A stretch of 64,000 nt of DNA from Sideroxydans sp. (GTDB lineage: Bacteria; Pseudomonadota; Gammaproteobacteria; Burkholderiales; Gallionellaceae): contig VMTA01000023.1 in NCBI GenBank assembly GCA_013791855.1, positions 1 to 64,000 of the forward strand. Reading direction: 5' to 3'. The notes below the pieces were generated by a model. It worked only from the letters and a program-made list of their open reading frames with translations. It made no database searches and had not been told where the DNA came from. Each line of letters starts with the position of its first letter. The stretch's first letter is position 1. Shown in pieces: positions 51,030 through 61,555 of this stretch. Position numbers and translations under genes: made by a program.

Positions 51030-52093
51030 TAGAACTGCTGCAAACCGTACATCAGATGGGCGAAGTCCTGCTCGGCGCAGCGTGGCTGCCGGTGTGGATC
51101 GTGGCCAAGATCCTTGCCATCATCCTGCCGATCATGGGCGGTGTGGCCTACTACACCTTGGCGGAACGTAAGGTGCTGGGCTTCATGCAAGTGCGTCCCG
51201 GCCCGAACCGTGTGGGTTATTGGGGTTTGTTGCAACCCGTCGCCGACGGCATCAAGTTGCTGACGAAGGAATTCATCATCCCGTCCGGCGCGAACAAGTT
51301 CCTGTTCCTGGCCGCACCGGTGATGGCGCTCGCTCCAGCGCTGGCAGCTTGGGCAGTGATCCCGTTCTTCGAAGGGGGCACATTGGCCAATGTGAACGCC
51401 GGTCTGCTCTATCTGCTGGCGATGACCTCGCTCGGCGTGTACGGCATCATCATCGCGGGCTGGGCTTCCAATTCCAAATACGCCTTCCTCGGTGCCTTGC
51501 GCTCCGCCGCGCAGATCGTTTCCTACGAGCTAGCGATGGGCTTTGCGCTGGTGTGCGTGCTGCTCGCGGCGCAAAGCATGAACATGGGCGAGATCGTGCA
51601 GGGACAGCAAAGTAACTACGGTCTGTTCGGCTGGTACTGGGTGCCGCTGTTCCCGATGTTCATCGTCTACTTCCTCGCCGGTGTGGCGGAGACCAACCGC
51701 GCGCCGTTCGACCTGGCCGAAGACGAGTCCGCCATCGTGGCCGGCTTCCACACCGAATATTCGGGCATGGGCTTCGCGCTGTTCTTCCTGGCCGAATACG
51801 CCAACATGATCCTGATCGCGGCGCTGACCACGGTGTTCTTCCTCGGCGGCTATCTGAACCCCTTCCACGGTTGGGGCGCGCTGGGTGAATTCACCGACCA
51901 GGTGCCGGGACTGATCTGGATGCTGGGCAAGATGTCCATCTTCCTGTTCCTGTTCCTGTGGTTGCGGGCGACCTTCCCGCGTTATCGCTATGACCAGTTG
52001 ATGCGTCTCGGCTGGAAAGTGTTCATCCCGCTGACACTGATCTGGGTGGTGGTCGTCGCCGCCTGGATGCAGACGTCGTTGTGGGTATGGTGA
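51026..52093 (+). CDS. nuoH: NADH-quinone oxidoreductase subunit H
   Basis: [41 protein letters not shown]. Confidence 0.97.
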   Translation: MIELLQTVHQMGEVLLGAAWLPVWIVAKILAIILPIMGGVAYYTLAERKVLGFMQVRPGPNRVGYWGLLQPVADGIKLLTKEFIIPSGANKFLFLAAPVMALAPALAAWAVIPFFEGGTLANVNAGLLYLLAMTSLGVYGIIIAGWASNSKYAFLGALRSAAQIVSYELAMGFALVCVLLAAQSMNMGEIVQGQQSNYGLFGWYWVPLFPMFIVYFLAGVAETNRAPFDLAEDESAIVAGFHTEYSGMGFALFFLAEYANMILIAALTTVFFLGGYLNPFHGWGALGEFTDQVPGLIWMLGKMSIFLFLFLWLRATFPRYRYDQLMRLGWKVFIPLTLIWVVVVAAWMQTSLWVW

Positions 52094-52110
52094 GAGACAA
52101 GGGATAGCAT

Positions 52111-52599
52111 ATGAAAAACCTCATCAATTTCTTCAAGCGTTTCCTGCTGCTGGAACTGTTCCAGGGGCTGTCGGTGACCGGCAAGTATTTCTTTGCGCGT
52201 CACATCACCGTCGAATATCCGGAAGAGAAGACGCCACAGGGTTCGCGCTTCCGCGGCCTGCATGCACAACGCCGCTATCCGAACGGCGAAGAGCGCTGCA
52301 TCGCATGCAAACTGTGCGAAGCGGTCTGCCCGGCATTGGCCATCAAGATCGAAGTGGCTGAACGCGAGGACGGTTCGCGCCGCACCACGCAATACGACAT
52401 CGACCTGACCAAGTGCATCTTCTGCGGTTTCTGCGAAGAGTCGTGCCCGGTCGACGCCATCGTCGAGACGCGCATCTTCGAATACCACGGTGAGAACCGC
52501 GGCGATCTGTACTACACCAAGGATATGCTGCTGGCCGTGGGTGACGCGAACGAAGCGCAGATCGCTCAGGATCGCGCAGCCGACGCGAAATATCGCTAA
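52111..52599 (+). CDS. nuoI: NADH-quinone oxidoreductase subunit I
   Basis: [32 protein letters not shown]. Confidence 0.97.
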   Translation: MKNLINFFKRFLLLELFQGLSVTGKYFFARHITVEYPEEKTPQGSRFRGLHAQRRYPNGEERCIACKLCEAVCPALAIKIEVAEREDGSRRTTQYDIDLTKCIFCGFCEESCPVDAIVETRIFEYHGENRGDLYYTKDMLLAVGDANEAQIAQDRAADAKYR

Positions 52600-52611
52600 G
52601 GGAAAGAAATC

Positions 52612-53247
52612 ATGAATTTCGAAACCATACTGTTCTACTTCTTCGCCGCTTCGGTCGTGTTCTCGGCGTTGCGCGTGATCACTGCACGCAACCCGCTGCA
52701 CTCCGTGCTGTTTCTGGTGCTGGCTTTCGTCAGCAGCTCCGGCATCTGGCTGCTGCTGGAAGCCGAGTTCCTCGCCATCGCGCTGGTGCTGGTCTATGTC
52801 GGTGCGGTGATGGTGCTGTTCCTGTTCGTGGTGATGATGCTGGACATCAACATCGAGAAGCTGCGCAAAGACTTCCTGCAATGGCTGCCCGCCGGCGCGC
52901 TGCTCGCCACACTGATCGTGGTGCAGATGGTGTGGGTGCTGGGCGACAAGGCGGCCTCCGCCGGTATGACCGCCGTCAAACATGCTGCCGATTACAGCAA
53001 TACCAAGGAACTGGGGCGCCTGATCTACACCGATTATGTCTATCCGTTCGAACTGGCTGCGGTGCTGCTGCTGGTGGCCATGGTCGCGGCCATCGCGCTG
53101 ACCTTCCGCCGCCGCCGCGATTCCAAGCGTCAGGATGTGAGCTGGCAGGTCAATGTCAAACGTAACGATCGCGTGCGCATCATCTCCATGCCCGCCACCA
53201 AAAAGAACGAAGTCAACGGGGCAGCTGAAGCCCACACGGCCGATTAA
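52612..53247 (+). CDS. nuoJ: NADH-quinone oxidoreductase subunit J
   Basis: Multi-[54 protein letters not shown]. Confidence 0.96.
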   Translation: MNFETILFYFFAASVVFSALRVITARNPLHSVLFLVLAFVSSSGIWLLLEAEFLAIALVLVYVGAVMVLFLFVVMMLDINIEKLRKDFLQWLPAGALLATLIVVQMVWVLGDKAASAGMTAVKHAADYSNTKELGRLIYTDYVYPFELAAVLLLVAMVAAIALTFRRRRDSKRQDVSWQVNVKRNDRVRIISMPATKKNEVNGAAEAHTAD

Positions 53248-53261
53248 GCGAGGGAGTAGTC

Positions 53262-53573
53262 ATGACGAGTCTGGGTCTTTCACATTTTCTGGTGCTGGGT
53301 GCGGTGCTGTTCGCCATCAGCATCGTGGGCATCTTCCTCAACCGCAAGAATCTGATCGTGCTGCTGATGGCCATCGAGCTGATGCTGCTGGCGGTGAACA
53401 CCAACTTCGTGGCGTTCTCGCATTATCTGAACGACATACACGGACAGATCTTCGTGTTCTTCATCCTCACCGTGGCGGCTGCCGAAGCGGCTATCGGTCT
53501 GGCCATCCTGGTGGTGCTGTTCCGCAATCTGCGCACCATCGATGTGGATGATCTCGGCACCCTGAAAGGTTGA
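53262..53573 (+). CDS. nuoK: NADH-quinone oxidoreductase subunit K
   Basis: [27 protein letters not shown]. Confidence 0.96.
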   Translation: MTSLGLSHFLVLGAVLFAISIVGIFLNRKNLIVLLMAIELMLLAVNTNFVAFSHYLNDIHGQIFVFFILTVAAAEAAIGLAILVVLFRNLRTIDVDDLGTLKG

Positions 53574-55576
53574 TGATGGACATGCACACTCTGTATCTGA
53601 TCGTTCCCCTTGCGCCGCTGGTCGGCGCGATCGCGGCGGGCCTGTTCGGCAAAGTGCTGGGACGCACCTGGTCGCATCGCATCACCATCGCGCTGGTCGG
53701 CGTCTCCTTCGCGGCCTCGGTCGCAATCTTCCAGGACGTGATGGCGGGCAACACATTCAACGGCCCGGTCTACACCTGGCTGACCTCGGGCGACACCAGC
53801 TTTCAGGTCGGTTTCCTGATCGACAAACTGACCGTGATGATGATGCTGGTGGTGACCTTCGTATCGCTGATGGTGCATATCTACACCATCGGTTACATGG
53901 CGGAAGATCCGGGTTACCAGCGCTTTTTCAGTTACATCTCGCTGTTCACCTTCTCCATGCTGATGCTGGTGATGGCCAACAACTTCATGCAACTGTTCTT
54001 CGGCTGGGAGGCCGTGGGTCTGGTGTCCTATCTGCTGATCGGTTTCTGGTACACCAAGCCGACCGCGATCTACGCCAACCTGAAAGCCTTTCTGGTCAAC
54101 CGCGTTGGAGACTTCGGCTTCCTGCTCGGCATCGCGCTGGTGCTGATGGTGTTCGGCACGCTGGACTACGCCGCCGTGTTCGCCAATGCGCAGAACTATG
54201 CCAACGATATCGCGCCCATCCCCGGCGTGACATGGAACCTGCTGACCGCCATCTGCATCCTGCTGTTCATCGGCGCGATGGGCAAGTCCGCGCAGTTCCC
54301 GTTGCATGTGTGGCTGCCGGATTCGATGGAAGGCCCGACGCCGATCTCCGCGCTGATCCACGCCGCGACCATGGTGACCGCCGGTATCTTCATGGTGGCG
54401 CGCATGTCGCCGCTGTTCGAACTGTCCGACACGGCCTTGTCCTTCGTCATGGTGATCGGCGCGATCACCGCGCTGTTCATGGGCTTCCTCGGCATCATCC
54501 AGAACGACATCAAGCGCGTGGTGGCGTATTCCACGTTGTCGCAGCTCGGCTACATGACGGTGGCACTGGGTGCCTCGGCTTACTCGGTGGCGGTGTTCCA
54601 CCTGATGACGCACGCCTTCTTCAAAGCGCTGTTGTTCCTTGCCGCAGGTAGCGTGATCATCGCCATGCACCACGATCAGGACATCCGCAACATGGGCGGC
54701 CTGAAGAAGTACATGCCGATAACTTGGATCACCTCGCTGATCGGTTCGCTGGCGCTGATCGGCACGCCGTTCTTCTCCGGCTTCTATTCCAAGGACAGCA
54801 TCATCGAAGCGGTCGGACTTTCCAACCTGCCGGGTTCGGACTTCGCCTACTTCGCCGTAGTCGCGGGCGTATTCGTCACCGCTTTCTATTCCTTCCGTAT
54901 GTACTTCCTCGTGTTCCACGGCGAGGAGCGCTTCGGCAAGGAAGCGCACGGCCATGATGACCACGGACACGACGCGCACCATCACGGACTGGCGCCGGGA
55001 CAGAAGCCGCACGAGACTTCGTGGGTGGTGACCTTGCCGCTGATCCTGCTGGCTATTCCGTCGGTGCTGATCGGCTACATCGCCATCGAGCCGATGCTGT
55101 TCGGCGGCTACTTCGGCGACGCGGTGTTCATCGCCGAGCATCACCCGGCCATGCATGAGTTGCGCGAAGAGTTCCACGGCGCATTCGCCATGACGCTGCA
55201 TGCTCTGACCACCTTGCCGCTCTGGCTGGCCGTGGCCGGTGTCGCTAGCGCGTGGTACTTCTACATGAAGAACCCGGCCATCCCGGCCGCCATTCAGAAG
55301 CGGTTCAGCTTCATCTATACCTTGCTGGACGAGAAATACTACTTCGATCGTTTCAACGACTGGTTCTTCGCCGGCGGGGTACGCGGTGCGAGCCGCGCGT
55401 TGTGGAAGTTCGGTGATGTGAAGCTGATCGACGGCTTCTTCGTCAACGGTTCCGCGAAGATGGTGGGGATGTTCTCCGGCGTGCTGCGCGGATTCCAGAC
55501 CGGCTACGTCTATCACTACGCGTTTTGGATGATCCTCGGTGTGTCGCTGTTGCTGACCGTGCGCACCTGGTTCTAA
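53573..55576 (+). CDS. nuoL: NADH-quinone oxidoreductase subunit L
   Basis: Antiporter-like; FGWEAVGLVSYLLIGFWYTKPTA; ATG at 53573. Confidence 0.97.
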   Translation: MMDMHTLYLIVPLAPLVGAIAAGLFGKVLGRTWSHRITIALVGVSFAASVAIFQDVMAGNTFNGPVYTWLTSGDTSFQVGFLIDKLTVMMMLVVTFVSLMVHIYTIGYMAEDPGYQRFFSYISLFTFSMLMLVMANNFMQLFFGWEAVGLVSYLLIGFWYTKPTAIYANLKAFLVNRVGDFGFLLGIALVLMVFGTLDYAAVFANAQNYANDIAPIPGVTWNLLTAICILLFIGAMGKSAQFPLHVWLPDSMEGPTPISALIHAATMVTAGIFMVARMSPLFELSDTALSFVMVIGAITALFMGFLGIIQNDIKRVVAYSTLSQLGYMTVALGASAYSVAVFHLMTHAFFKALLFLAAGSVIIAMHHDQDIRNMGGLKKYMPITWITSLIGSLALIGTPFFSGFYSKDSIIEAVGLSNLPGSDFAYFAVVAGVFVTAFYSFRMYFLVFHGEERFGKEAHGHDDHGHDAHHHGLAPGQKPHETSWVVTLPLILLAIPSVLIGYIAIEPMLFGGYFGDAVFIAEHHPAMHELREEFHGAFAMTLHALTTLPLWLAVAGVASAWYFYMKNPAIPAAIQKRFSFIYTLLDEKYYFDRFNDWFFAGGVRGASRALWKFGDVKLIDGFFVNGSAKMVGMFSGVLRGFQTGYVYHYAFWMILGVSLLLTVRTWF

Positions 55577-55611
55577 TAAGGCAACACTAGAGAAGAACAG
55601 AAGGAACAAGC

Positions 55612-57093
55612 ATGATTTTCGGATACCCACTGTTAAGCGTCGTCATCTGGTTGCCCATCGTCTTCGGCGTACTGGTGCTGGCCACGGGCAACGACCGCAA
55701 TGCATCGCTGGCGCGCATCATCGCGCTGGTCGGTGCCGTGCTTGGTTTGCTGGTGACCATCCCGCTGTATACCGGTTTCGACCGCATGACCAGCGCCATG
55801 CAGTTCGTCGAGATGAAGAACTGGATCACCCAGTTCAATATCCATTACCACCTCGGCGTGGACGGCATCTCCATGCTGCTGATCCTGCTCAACGCCTTCT
55901 TCACCGTGATCGTGGTGATCGCCGGCTGGAAGGTGATCGAGAAACGCGTGGCGCAATACATGGCCTGCTTCCTCATCATGTCCGGACTGATCAACGGTGT
56001 GTTTGCCGCGCTGGACGCCGTGCTGTTCTATGTGTTCTGGGAAGCGATGCTGATTCCGATGTTCCTCATCATCGGTGTGTGGGGCGGTCCCAACCGCGTG
56101 TATGCGGCGATCAAGTTCTTCCTCTACACCCTGCTTGGATCGTTGTTGATGCTGGTGGCGCTGCTGTATCTGTACTTCCAGTCCGGCAGTTTCGAGATAC
56201 TCGACTACCATCAACTGCCGCTGGGCATGACCGCGCAGATCCTGATCTTCATCGCCTTCTTCATGGCCTTCGCCGTGAAGGTGCCGATGTTTCCCTTGCA
56301 TACCTGGTTGCCGGATGCGCACGTGGAAGCGCCCACCGGCGGTTCCGTGGTGCTGGCCGCGATCATGCTGAAGGTGGGGGCTTACGGTTTCATCCGCTTC
56401 TCCATGCCGATCGCGCCGGACGCCAGCCATGAGCTGGCATGGCTGATGGTCACGCTGTCGCTGATCGCGGTGGTGTATATCGGTCTGGTCGCTTTGGCGC
56501 AGTCCGACATGAAGAAGCTGGTGGCTTACTCTTCCATCTCGCACATGGGCTTCGTCACCCTCGGCCTGTTCATCTTCAACGCCTACGGTATGGAAGGCGC
56601 GTTGCTGCAAATGATCTCGCACGGTTTCGTGTCCGGCGCATTGTTCCTGTGTATCGGCGTGATGTACGACCGCGTGCACTCGCGCCAGATCGTGGATTAC
56701 GGCGGCGTGGCCAACACCATGCCGGTGTTCGCCGCCTTCTTCATGCTGTTCGCCATGGCCAACAGCGGCCTGCCGGGCACTTCCGGTTTCGTCGGTGAGT
56801 TCATGGTCATCCTCGGCGCGGTGAAGGTCAACTTCTGGTACGGCTTCGCGGCCGCCACCACGCTGGTGTTCGGTGCCGCCTACACGCTGTGGATGTACAA
56901 GCGCGTGGTGTTCGGCGCGGTCGCCAACGACCATGTGCGCCATCTGCATGACATCGGTGCGCGCGAGATTCTGCTCATGGCAGTGCTGGCGATCACAGTA
57001 CTGGTGATGGGTCTGTACCCGCTGCCCTTGTCCGAGATCATGCACGCTTCGGTGAACGATCTGCTGGTGCACATGGCACGCTCCAAAATCTAA
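55612..57093 (+). CDS. nuoM: NADH-quinone oxidoreductase subunit M
   Basis: YHLGVDGISMLLILLNAFFTV, FPLHTWLPDAHVEAPTGGSV. Confidence 0.97.
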   Translation: MIFGYPLLSVVIWLPIVFGVLVLATGNDRNASLARIIALVGAVLGLLVTIPLYTGFDRMTSAMQFVEMKNWITQFNIHYHLGVDGISMLLILLNAFFTVIVVIAGWKVIEKRVAQYMACFLIMSGLINGVFAALDAVLFYVFWEAMLIPMFLIIGVWGGPNRVYAAIKFFLYTLLGSLLMLVALLYLYFQSGSFEILDYHQLPLGMTAQILIFIAFFMAFAVKVPMFPLHTWLPDAHVEAPTGGSVVLAAIMLKVGAYGFIRFSMPIAPDASHELAWLMVTLSLIAVVYIGLVALAQSDMKKLVAYSSISHMGFVTLGLFIFNAYGMEGALLQMISHGFVSGALFLCIGVMYDRVHSRQIVDYGGVANTMPVFAAFFMLFAMANSGLPGTSGFVGEFMVILGAVKVNFWYGFAAATTLVFGAAYTLWMYKRVVFGAVANDHVRHLHDIGAREILLMAVLAITVLVMGLYPLPLSEIMHASVNDLLVHMARSKI

Positions 57094-57102
57094 GAGGAAG
57101 TT

Positions 57103-58554
57103 ATGAGTTACATCTCCACATTGTTTCCTGCCTACGCCGAGATCTTCCTGCTGTGCATGATCTGCGTCATCATGATCGTCGACTCGCTGCTGCCCAGCCA
57201 GACACGCACCGTCACCTATCTGCTGACCCAGGTGACGCTGCTCGGTTGTTCGCTGATCACGGTCGCCACGCACACCACCGGCGTCGCCCACCTGTTCACC
57301 GGCATGTTCGTGGACGACCTGATGTCCGACGTGCTCAAGCTGCTGACCTATCTGTCGGTGTCCATGATGCTGGTCTATTCGCGCAGCTACCTGATCGTGC
57401 GCGGTCTGTTTACCGGTGAGCTCCTTTCGCTGACGCTGACCTCCACGCTGGGTATGCTGGTGATGATCTCGGCCAGCAACTTCGTCACGCTGTACATCGG
57501 TCTGGAAGTGCTGGCGCTGAGCATGTATGCGCTGGTCGCTTTGCAGCGCGACTCCGCCGTGGCGACCGAATCCGCGATGAAATATTTCATCCTCGGCGCG
57601 ATGGCTTCCGGCTTCCTGCTGTACGGCATGTCCATGATCTACGGCGGCACCGGTTCGCTGGATATCCAGACCATTTCCAACGTCATCAAGGCCGGTCAGG
57701 GCAACGATATGCTGCTGGTGTTCGGACTGGCCTTCCTGGTCGCCGGCCTCGCTTTCAAGCTGGGTGCCGTGCCGTTCCACATGTGGGTGCCCGACGTGTA
57801 CCACGGTGCGCCGACCGCGATGACCATGTTCATCGGTACCGCGCCCAAACTGGCCGCCTTCGCTTTTGTGATGCGTATCCTGGTTGAGGCACTGCAACCG
57901 ATGATGATCCACTGGGCCGGCATGCTGGCTGTGCTGGCCGTGTTGTCGATGGGTGTTGGTAACATCACCGCCATCGCGCAGACCAACATCAAGCGCATGT
58001 TCGCCTATTCGACCATCGCGCACATGGGCTTCCTGTTGCTGGGGGTGTTGAGCGGCACGCTGGACGGCTACAGTTCCGCCATGTTCTATGCGGTGATCTA
58101 TGTGCTGATGACGCTGGGCGGCTTCGGCATGATCATGCTGCTGTCGCGCGAGGGTTTCGAGGCCGACAACCTGAACGACTTCAAGGGCCTCAACCAGCGC
58201 AGCCCGTGGCTCGCGTTCATGATGCTGCTGCTGATGTTCTCCATGGCCGGTGTACCGCCGACCGTCGGCTTCTACGCCAAGTTCTCGGTGCTGAACGCGG
58301 CGCTGCAAGCGGGTCATCTGACGCTGGTCATCGCGGCGGTGATCTTCTCGCTGATCGGTGCCTTCTACTACCTGCGCATCGTCAAGCTGATGTACTTCGA
58401 CGCACCGGAAAGCCACGAGAAGCTCTACATGCAGCCGGACAGCACGCTGCTCGTCTCCATCAACGGTCTGGCCGTGCTGATGCTCGGCATCATGCCCAAT
58501 ACGCTGATGGCGATCTGCGCGGCTTCGGTGCAGCAGTCCTTGCTGCTGCCCTGA
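57103..58554 (+). CDS. nuoN: NADH-quinone oxidoreductase subunit N
   Basis: FHMWVPDVYHGAPTAMTMFIGTAPKLAAF. Confidence 0.96.
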   Translation: MSYISTLFPAYAEIFLLCMICVIMIVDSLLPSQTRTVTYLLTQVTLLGCSLITVATHTTGVAHLFTGMFVDDLMSDVLKLLTYLSVSMMLVYSRSYLIVRGLFTGELLSLTLTSTLGMLVMISASNFVTLYIGLEVLALSMYALVALQRDSAVATESAMKYFILGAMASGFLLYGMSMIYGGTGSLDIQTISNVIKAGQGNDMLLVFGLAFLVAGLAFKLGAVPFHMWVPDVYHGAPTAMTMFIGTAPKLAAFAFVMRILVEALQPMMIHWAGMLAVLAVLSMGVGNITAIAQTNIKRMFAYSTIAHMGFLLLGVLSGTLDGYSSAMFYAVIYVLMTLGGFGMIMLLSREGFEADNLNDFKGLNQRSPWLAFMMLLLMFSMAGVPPTVGFYAKFSVLNAALQAGHLTLVIAAVIFSLIGAFYYLRIVKLMYFDAPESHEKLYMQPDSTLLVSINGLAVLMLGIMPNTLMAICAASVQQSLLLP

Positions 58555-58571
58555 TCGACGAACGGATCGAC

Positions 58572-58605
58572 GAAAACTCCCGCCACGGCGGGAGTTTTCA
58601 TTTTA
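58572..58605 (+). terminator. terminator after nuo operon
   Basis: AAAACTCCCGCC-AC-GGCGGGAGTTTT then CATTTTA. Confidence 0.8.
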
Positions 58606-58639
58606 GGGATGCTATCCCGTATCGAAAGAGAGACTAGGC

Positions 58640-59191
58640 ATGGACCTGACCGAAAAGAAACTCGACAGCCGTGTGATGTATGAAGGCGGATTCCTAACGG
58701 TGTTGAAGGACGATGTGCAACTGCCGGACGGCAGCACCAGCACGCGCGAATATCTCACCCATCCCGGCGCGGTCGCCATGCTGGCCATACTCGACAACGG
58801 CAAGCTGTTGATGGAACGGCAGCACCGCTATCCCTGGCATTGCGATTTCATCGAATTGCCTGCGGGCAAGATCGACGCGGGCGAAGACATTCTCGTCACC
58901 GCGCAGCGCGAACTGCTGGAAGAGACCGGCTATGTCGCCAGCGAGTGGACGCACCTCACTACCGCCGCGCCCTGCATCGGCTACTCCGACGAACGCATGG
59001 AATACTTCATCGCGCGCGGACTGACCCATCAGGGCAGCAAATTGGATGAGGGTGAGTTTCTGGAAGTGTTCGAGTTGTCGCTGGAAGAAGCCATGGAATG
59101 GATACGGGCGGGAAAGATCACCGACAGCAAAACCATCGTTGGCCTGTTCTGGCTGGAAAAAGTGCTAAACGAGGGCTGGTGCGCACCGTAA
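58640..59191 (+). CDS. NUDIX hydrolase (ADP-ribose pyrophosphatase-like)
   Basis: Nudix box GEDILVTAQRELLEETGYVASEW. Confidence 0.92.
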   Translation: MDLTEKKLDSRVMYEGGFLTVLKDDVQLPDGSTSTREYLTHPGAVAMLAILDNGKLLMERQHRYPWHCDFIELPAGKIDAGEDILVTAQRELLEETGYVASEWTHLTTAAPCIGYSDERMEYFIARGLTHQGSKLDEGEFLEVFELSLEEAMEWIRAGKITDSKTIVGLFWLEKVLNEGWCAP

Positions 59192-59294
59192 TAAGGCATC
59201 GATTTGGTGCGGTGCGCACTGTATTGGTGTGTGTAATCCTTTGTTTAGGGTTGCATTTAATAAAAAACACTTATGAATCAGTTGCTGTGTGAGC

Positions 59295-59310
59295 TGGCAC
59301 AGTGCTTGCA
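59295..59310 (+). promoter_or_regulatory. sigma-54 (-24/-12) promoter of amt
   Basis: TGGCACAGTGCTTGCA, GG-N10-GC exact; 36 nt before amt ATG. Confidence 0.85.
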
Positions 59311-59346
59311 TGCGTAACCGCGTTTCGCACTTTTTCGGAGAATGTC

Positions 59347-60549
59347 ATGGAAGAACTCAAGGTCAGTAGTGATGCACTTTTCATCCTGCTCGGTGCCATC
59401 ATGGTGCTCGCGATGCACGCGGGTTTCGCCTTTCTGGAACTCGGCACGGTACGCAAGAAGAACCAGGTGAACGCGCTGGTGAAGATATTGAGCGATCTCG
59501 CCGTCTCCACCATCGCCTATTTCTTCATCGGCTACGGCATCGCCTATGGCGTGAGTTTTTTTGTTGGCGCGGAAGAACTGGCGCAACGCAACGGCTACGA
59601 TTTGGTCAAGTTCTTCTTCCTGATGACCTTTGCCGCCGCCATTCCCGCCATCGTCTCCGGCGGTATCGCCGAGCGCGCGCGTTTCAACCCACAACTGGCT
59701 GCCACCTTCCTGCTGGTCGGTTTTGTCTATCCCTTCTTTGAAGGTATAGCCTGGAACGGTGCCTATGGTGTGCAGGATTGGCTGAAGGCCAGCTTCGGTG
59801 CCGGCTTCCACGACTTCGCCGGTTCCGTGGTGGTGCATGCCGTCGGTGGCTGGATAGGCTTGGCTGCTGTGTTGTTGCTCGGCGCACGCCACGGTCGTTA
59901 CACCAAGGAAGGCCGTATCTCTGCACACCCGCCTTCCAGCATCCCCTTCCTGGCACTGGGCGCATGGATCCTCACCGTGGGCTGGTTCGGCTTCAACGTG
60001 ATGAGCGCACAGACCATCACCGGCATCAGCGGCCTGGTCGCGGTCAACTCGCTGATGGCCATGGTCGGCGGCACGCTCACCGCGCTGTGGCTGGGCAAGA
60101 ACGACCCCGGCTTCGTGCATAACGGCCCGCTGGCCGGACTGGTCGCCGTGTGTGCCGGCTCCGACCTCATGCACCCGATGGGCGCGCTCATCGTCGGCGG
60201 CGTGGCCGGCGCGTTGTTCGTCATCATGTTCACCCTCACGCAGAACCGCTGGAAGATCGACGATGTGCTCGGCGTGTGGCCGCTGCACGGCCTGTGCGGC
60301 GCATGGGGCGGCATCGCCGCCGGCATCTTCGGAATGAAAGCGCTGGGCGGCTTGGGCGGTGTCAGCTTCATGTCGCAACTGATCGGCACGCTGATGGGCA
60401 TCGGCATCGCGTTTGCCGGAGGCTTCGTGGTCTATGGCGTCATCAAGAAACTGGTGGGCATCCGCCTCGACAAGGAAGAAGAGTTCAACGGTGCCGACCT
60501 ATCCATCCACAAGATCAGCGCAACACCGGAGCGTGAATCGGGTTGGTGA
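59347..60549 (+). CDS. amt: ammonium transporter
   Basis: Multi-TM; AFLELGTVRKKN, DFAGSVVVHAVGGWIGLAAVLLLG, HGLCGAWGGIAAGIFG; ATG at 59347. Confidence 0.93.
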   Translation: MEELKVSSDALFILLGAIMVLAMHAGFAFLELGTVRKKNQVNALVKILSDLAVSTIAYFFIGYGIAYGVSFFVGAEELAQRNGYDLVKFFFLMTFAAAIPAIVSGGIAERARFNPQLAATFLLVGFVYPFFEGIAWNGAYGVQDWLKASFGAGFHDFAGSVVVHAVGGWIGLAAVLLLGARHGRYTKEGRISAHPPSSIPFLALGAWILTVGWFGFNVMSAQTITGISGLVAVNSLMAMVGGTLTALWLGKNDPGFVHNGPLAGLVAVCAGSDLMHPMGALIVGGVAGALFVIMFTLTQNRWKIDDVLGVWPLHGLCGAWGGIAAGIFGMKALGGLGGVSFMSQLIGTLMGIGIAFAGGFVVYGVIKKLVGIRLDKEEEFNGADLSIHKISATPERESGW

Positions 60550-60580
60550 TCGCGCAGTATGTCGTGGCAAGCTCACATGA

Positions 60581-60608
60581 ACGGCACCCCGCTTGGGGTG
60601 CCGTTTTC
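60581..60608 (+). terminator. terminator after amt
   Basis: ACGGCACCCC-GCTT-GGGGTGCCGT followed by TTTC. Confidence 0.8.
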
Positions 60609-60702
60609 ACTTGGTGCGGCGCGGTGGACACGCAGGCGCCACACATCCGCTAACCTTCTTGGCGCAACTCGGTAGAATGGCCCGGTCCGAACAACCCTGG
60701 AT

Positions 60703-61554
60703 GTGTCATTTCTGAATATGATTCGAGGCAAGATCGACTTCAAGAGTGTGCCGGTGCAGGCGGGTGTCATCTCCGACATCATCAATCTCGATATTGAATC
60801 CAGCGAATATTTCCAGCGACTGGACGACCTGATCGGCGCCGATCAGGGTGTGGCGTCGCTGGTGCTCAGAGTCGTCAATTCGCCGCTCTACAGTCGCGGC
60901 AACAAGGTGGGCACTATTCCGCTGGCGATCAGCCTGCTGGGCTACAGCGTGCTGCGTTCGCTCGCCTTGCTGGCATTCAGCCGCTCCTTGTTCTCCGAGA
61001 CCCGGCATGAGGCTTTCCGTTTGCACATCTGGCAGCACTCGTTGCTCGCCGCGATCGCCAGCCAGCGTATCTGTCAGAGTCTGGGAGACAACAAAAATGG
61101 CGATGAGGCTTTCATCGCGGGTCTGATGCATGACATCGGCAAGGTGCTGATGTTCACGCAACATCCGGACATGTATCAGCGGGTGTTCGAGTATATGTTC
61201 GAGAACAACTGCAGCAGTGCTCAGGCCGAGCAGAGATTCTTCGGCTTCGATCATTTCCAGGTGGGCGCGGAGGCGGTCAAGGAATGGCGTTTGCCGGATC
61301 GGTTCAATGCCTATATGGGTGCCGAGCTGTCGCATGCAGAAGGGGCCGACGCCATATCGACCAGCCTGATAGCGGCCAATGCATTGCTCAAGTCGGCGGG
61401 CATCGGTGCCAGAGAGATAGAGGCGCCCGAAGTCAGAATGGCGAGACTGCAGGCATTCGGTCTGGACGATGCGCTATGCGATAGTCTGCTGCAGGACGAG
61501 TTCATCGCCGAATTGAGAGAGTCCGAGATCTACCGGCTGTGCATGAATATCTAG
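60703..61554 (+). CDS. HDOD domain-containing protein
   Basis: VVNSPLYSRGNKVGTIPLAISLLGYSVLRSLAL...FIAGLMHDIGKVLM; GTG start. Confidence 0.88.
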   Translation: MSFLNMIRGKIDFKSVPVQAGVISDIINLDIESSEYFQRLDDLIGADQGVASLVLRVVNSPLYSRGNKVGTIPLAISLLGYSVLRSLALLAFSRSLFSETRHEAFRLHIWQHSLLAAIASQRICQSLGDNKNGDEAFIAGLMHDIGKVLMFTQHPDMYQRVFEYMFENNCSSAQAEQRFFGFDHFQVGAEAVKEWRLPDRFNAYMGAELSHAEGADAISTSLIAANALLKSAGIGAREIEAPEVRMARLQAFGLDDALCDSLLQDEFIAELRESEIYRLCMNI

Positions 61555-61555
61555 C

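Noticed and set aside
54950-55015. His-rich insertion in NuoL (HGHDDHGHDAHHHG)
   Set aside because: From memory, His-rich loops at this position are common in proteobacterial NuoL; not unusual.
53423-55630. 735 aa minus-strand ORF opposite nuoL
   Set aside because: Antisense shadow ORF; same low-complexity composition.
55633-58416. 927 aa minus-strand ORF opposite nuoM/nuoN
   Set aside because: Antisense shadow of conserved nuo genes; low-complexity H/Q/E/G composition.
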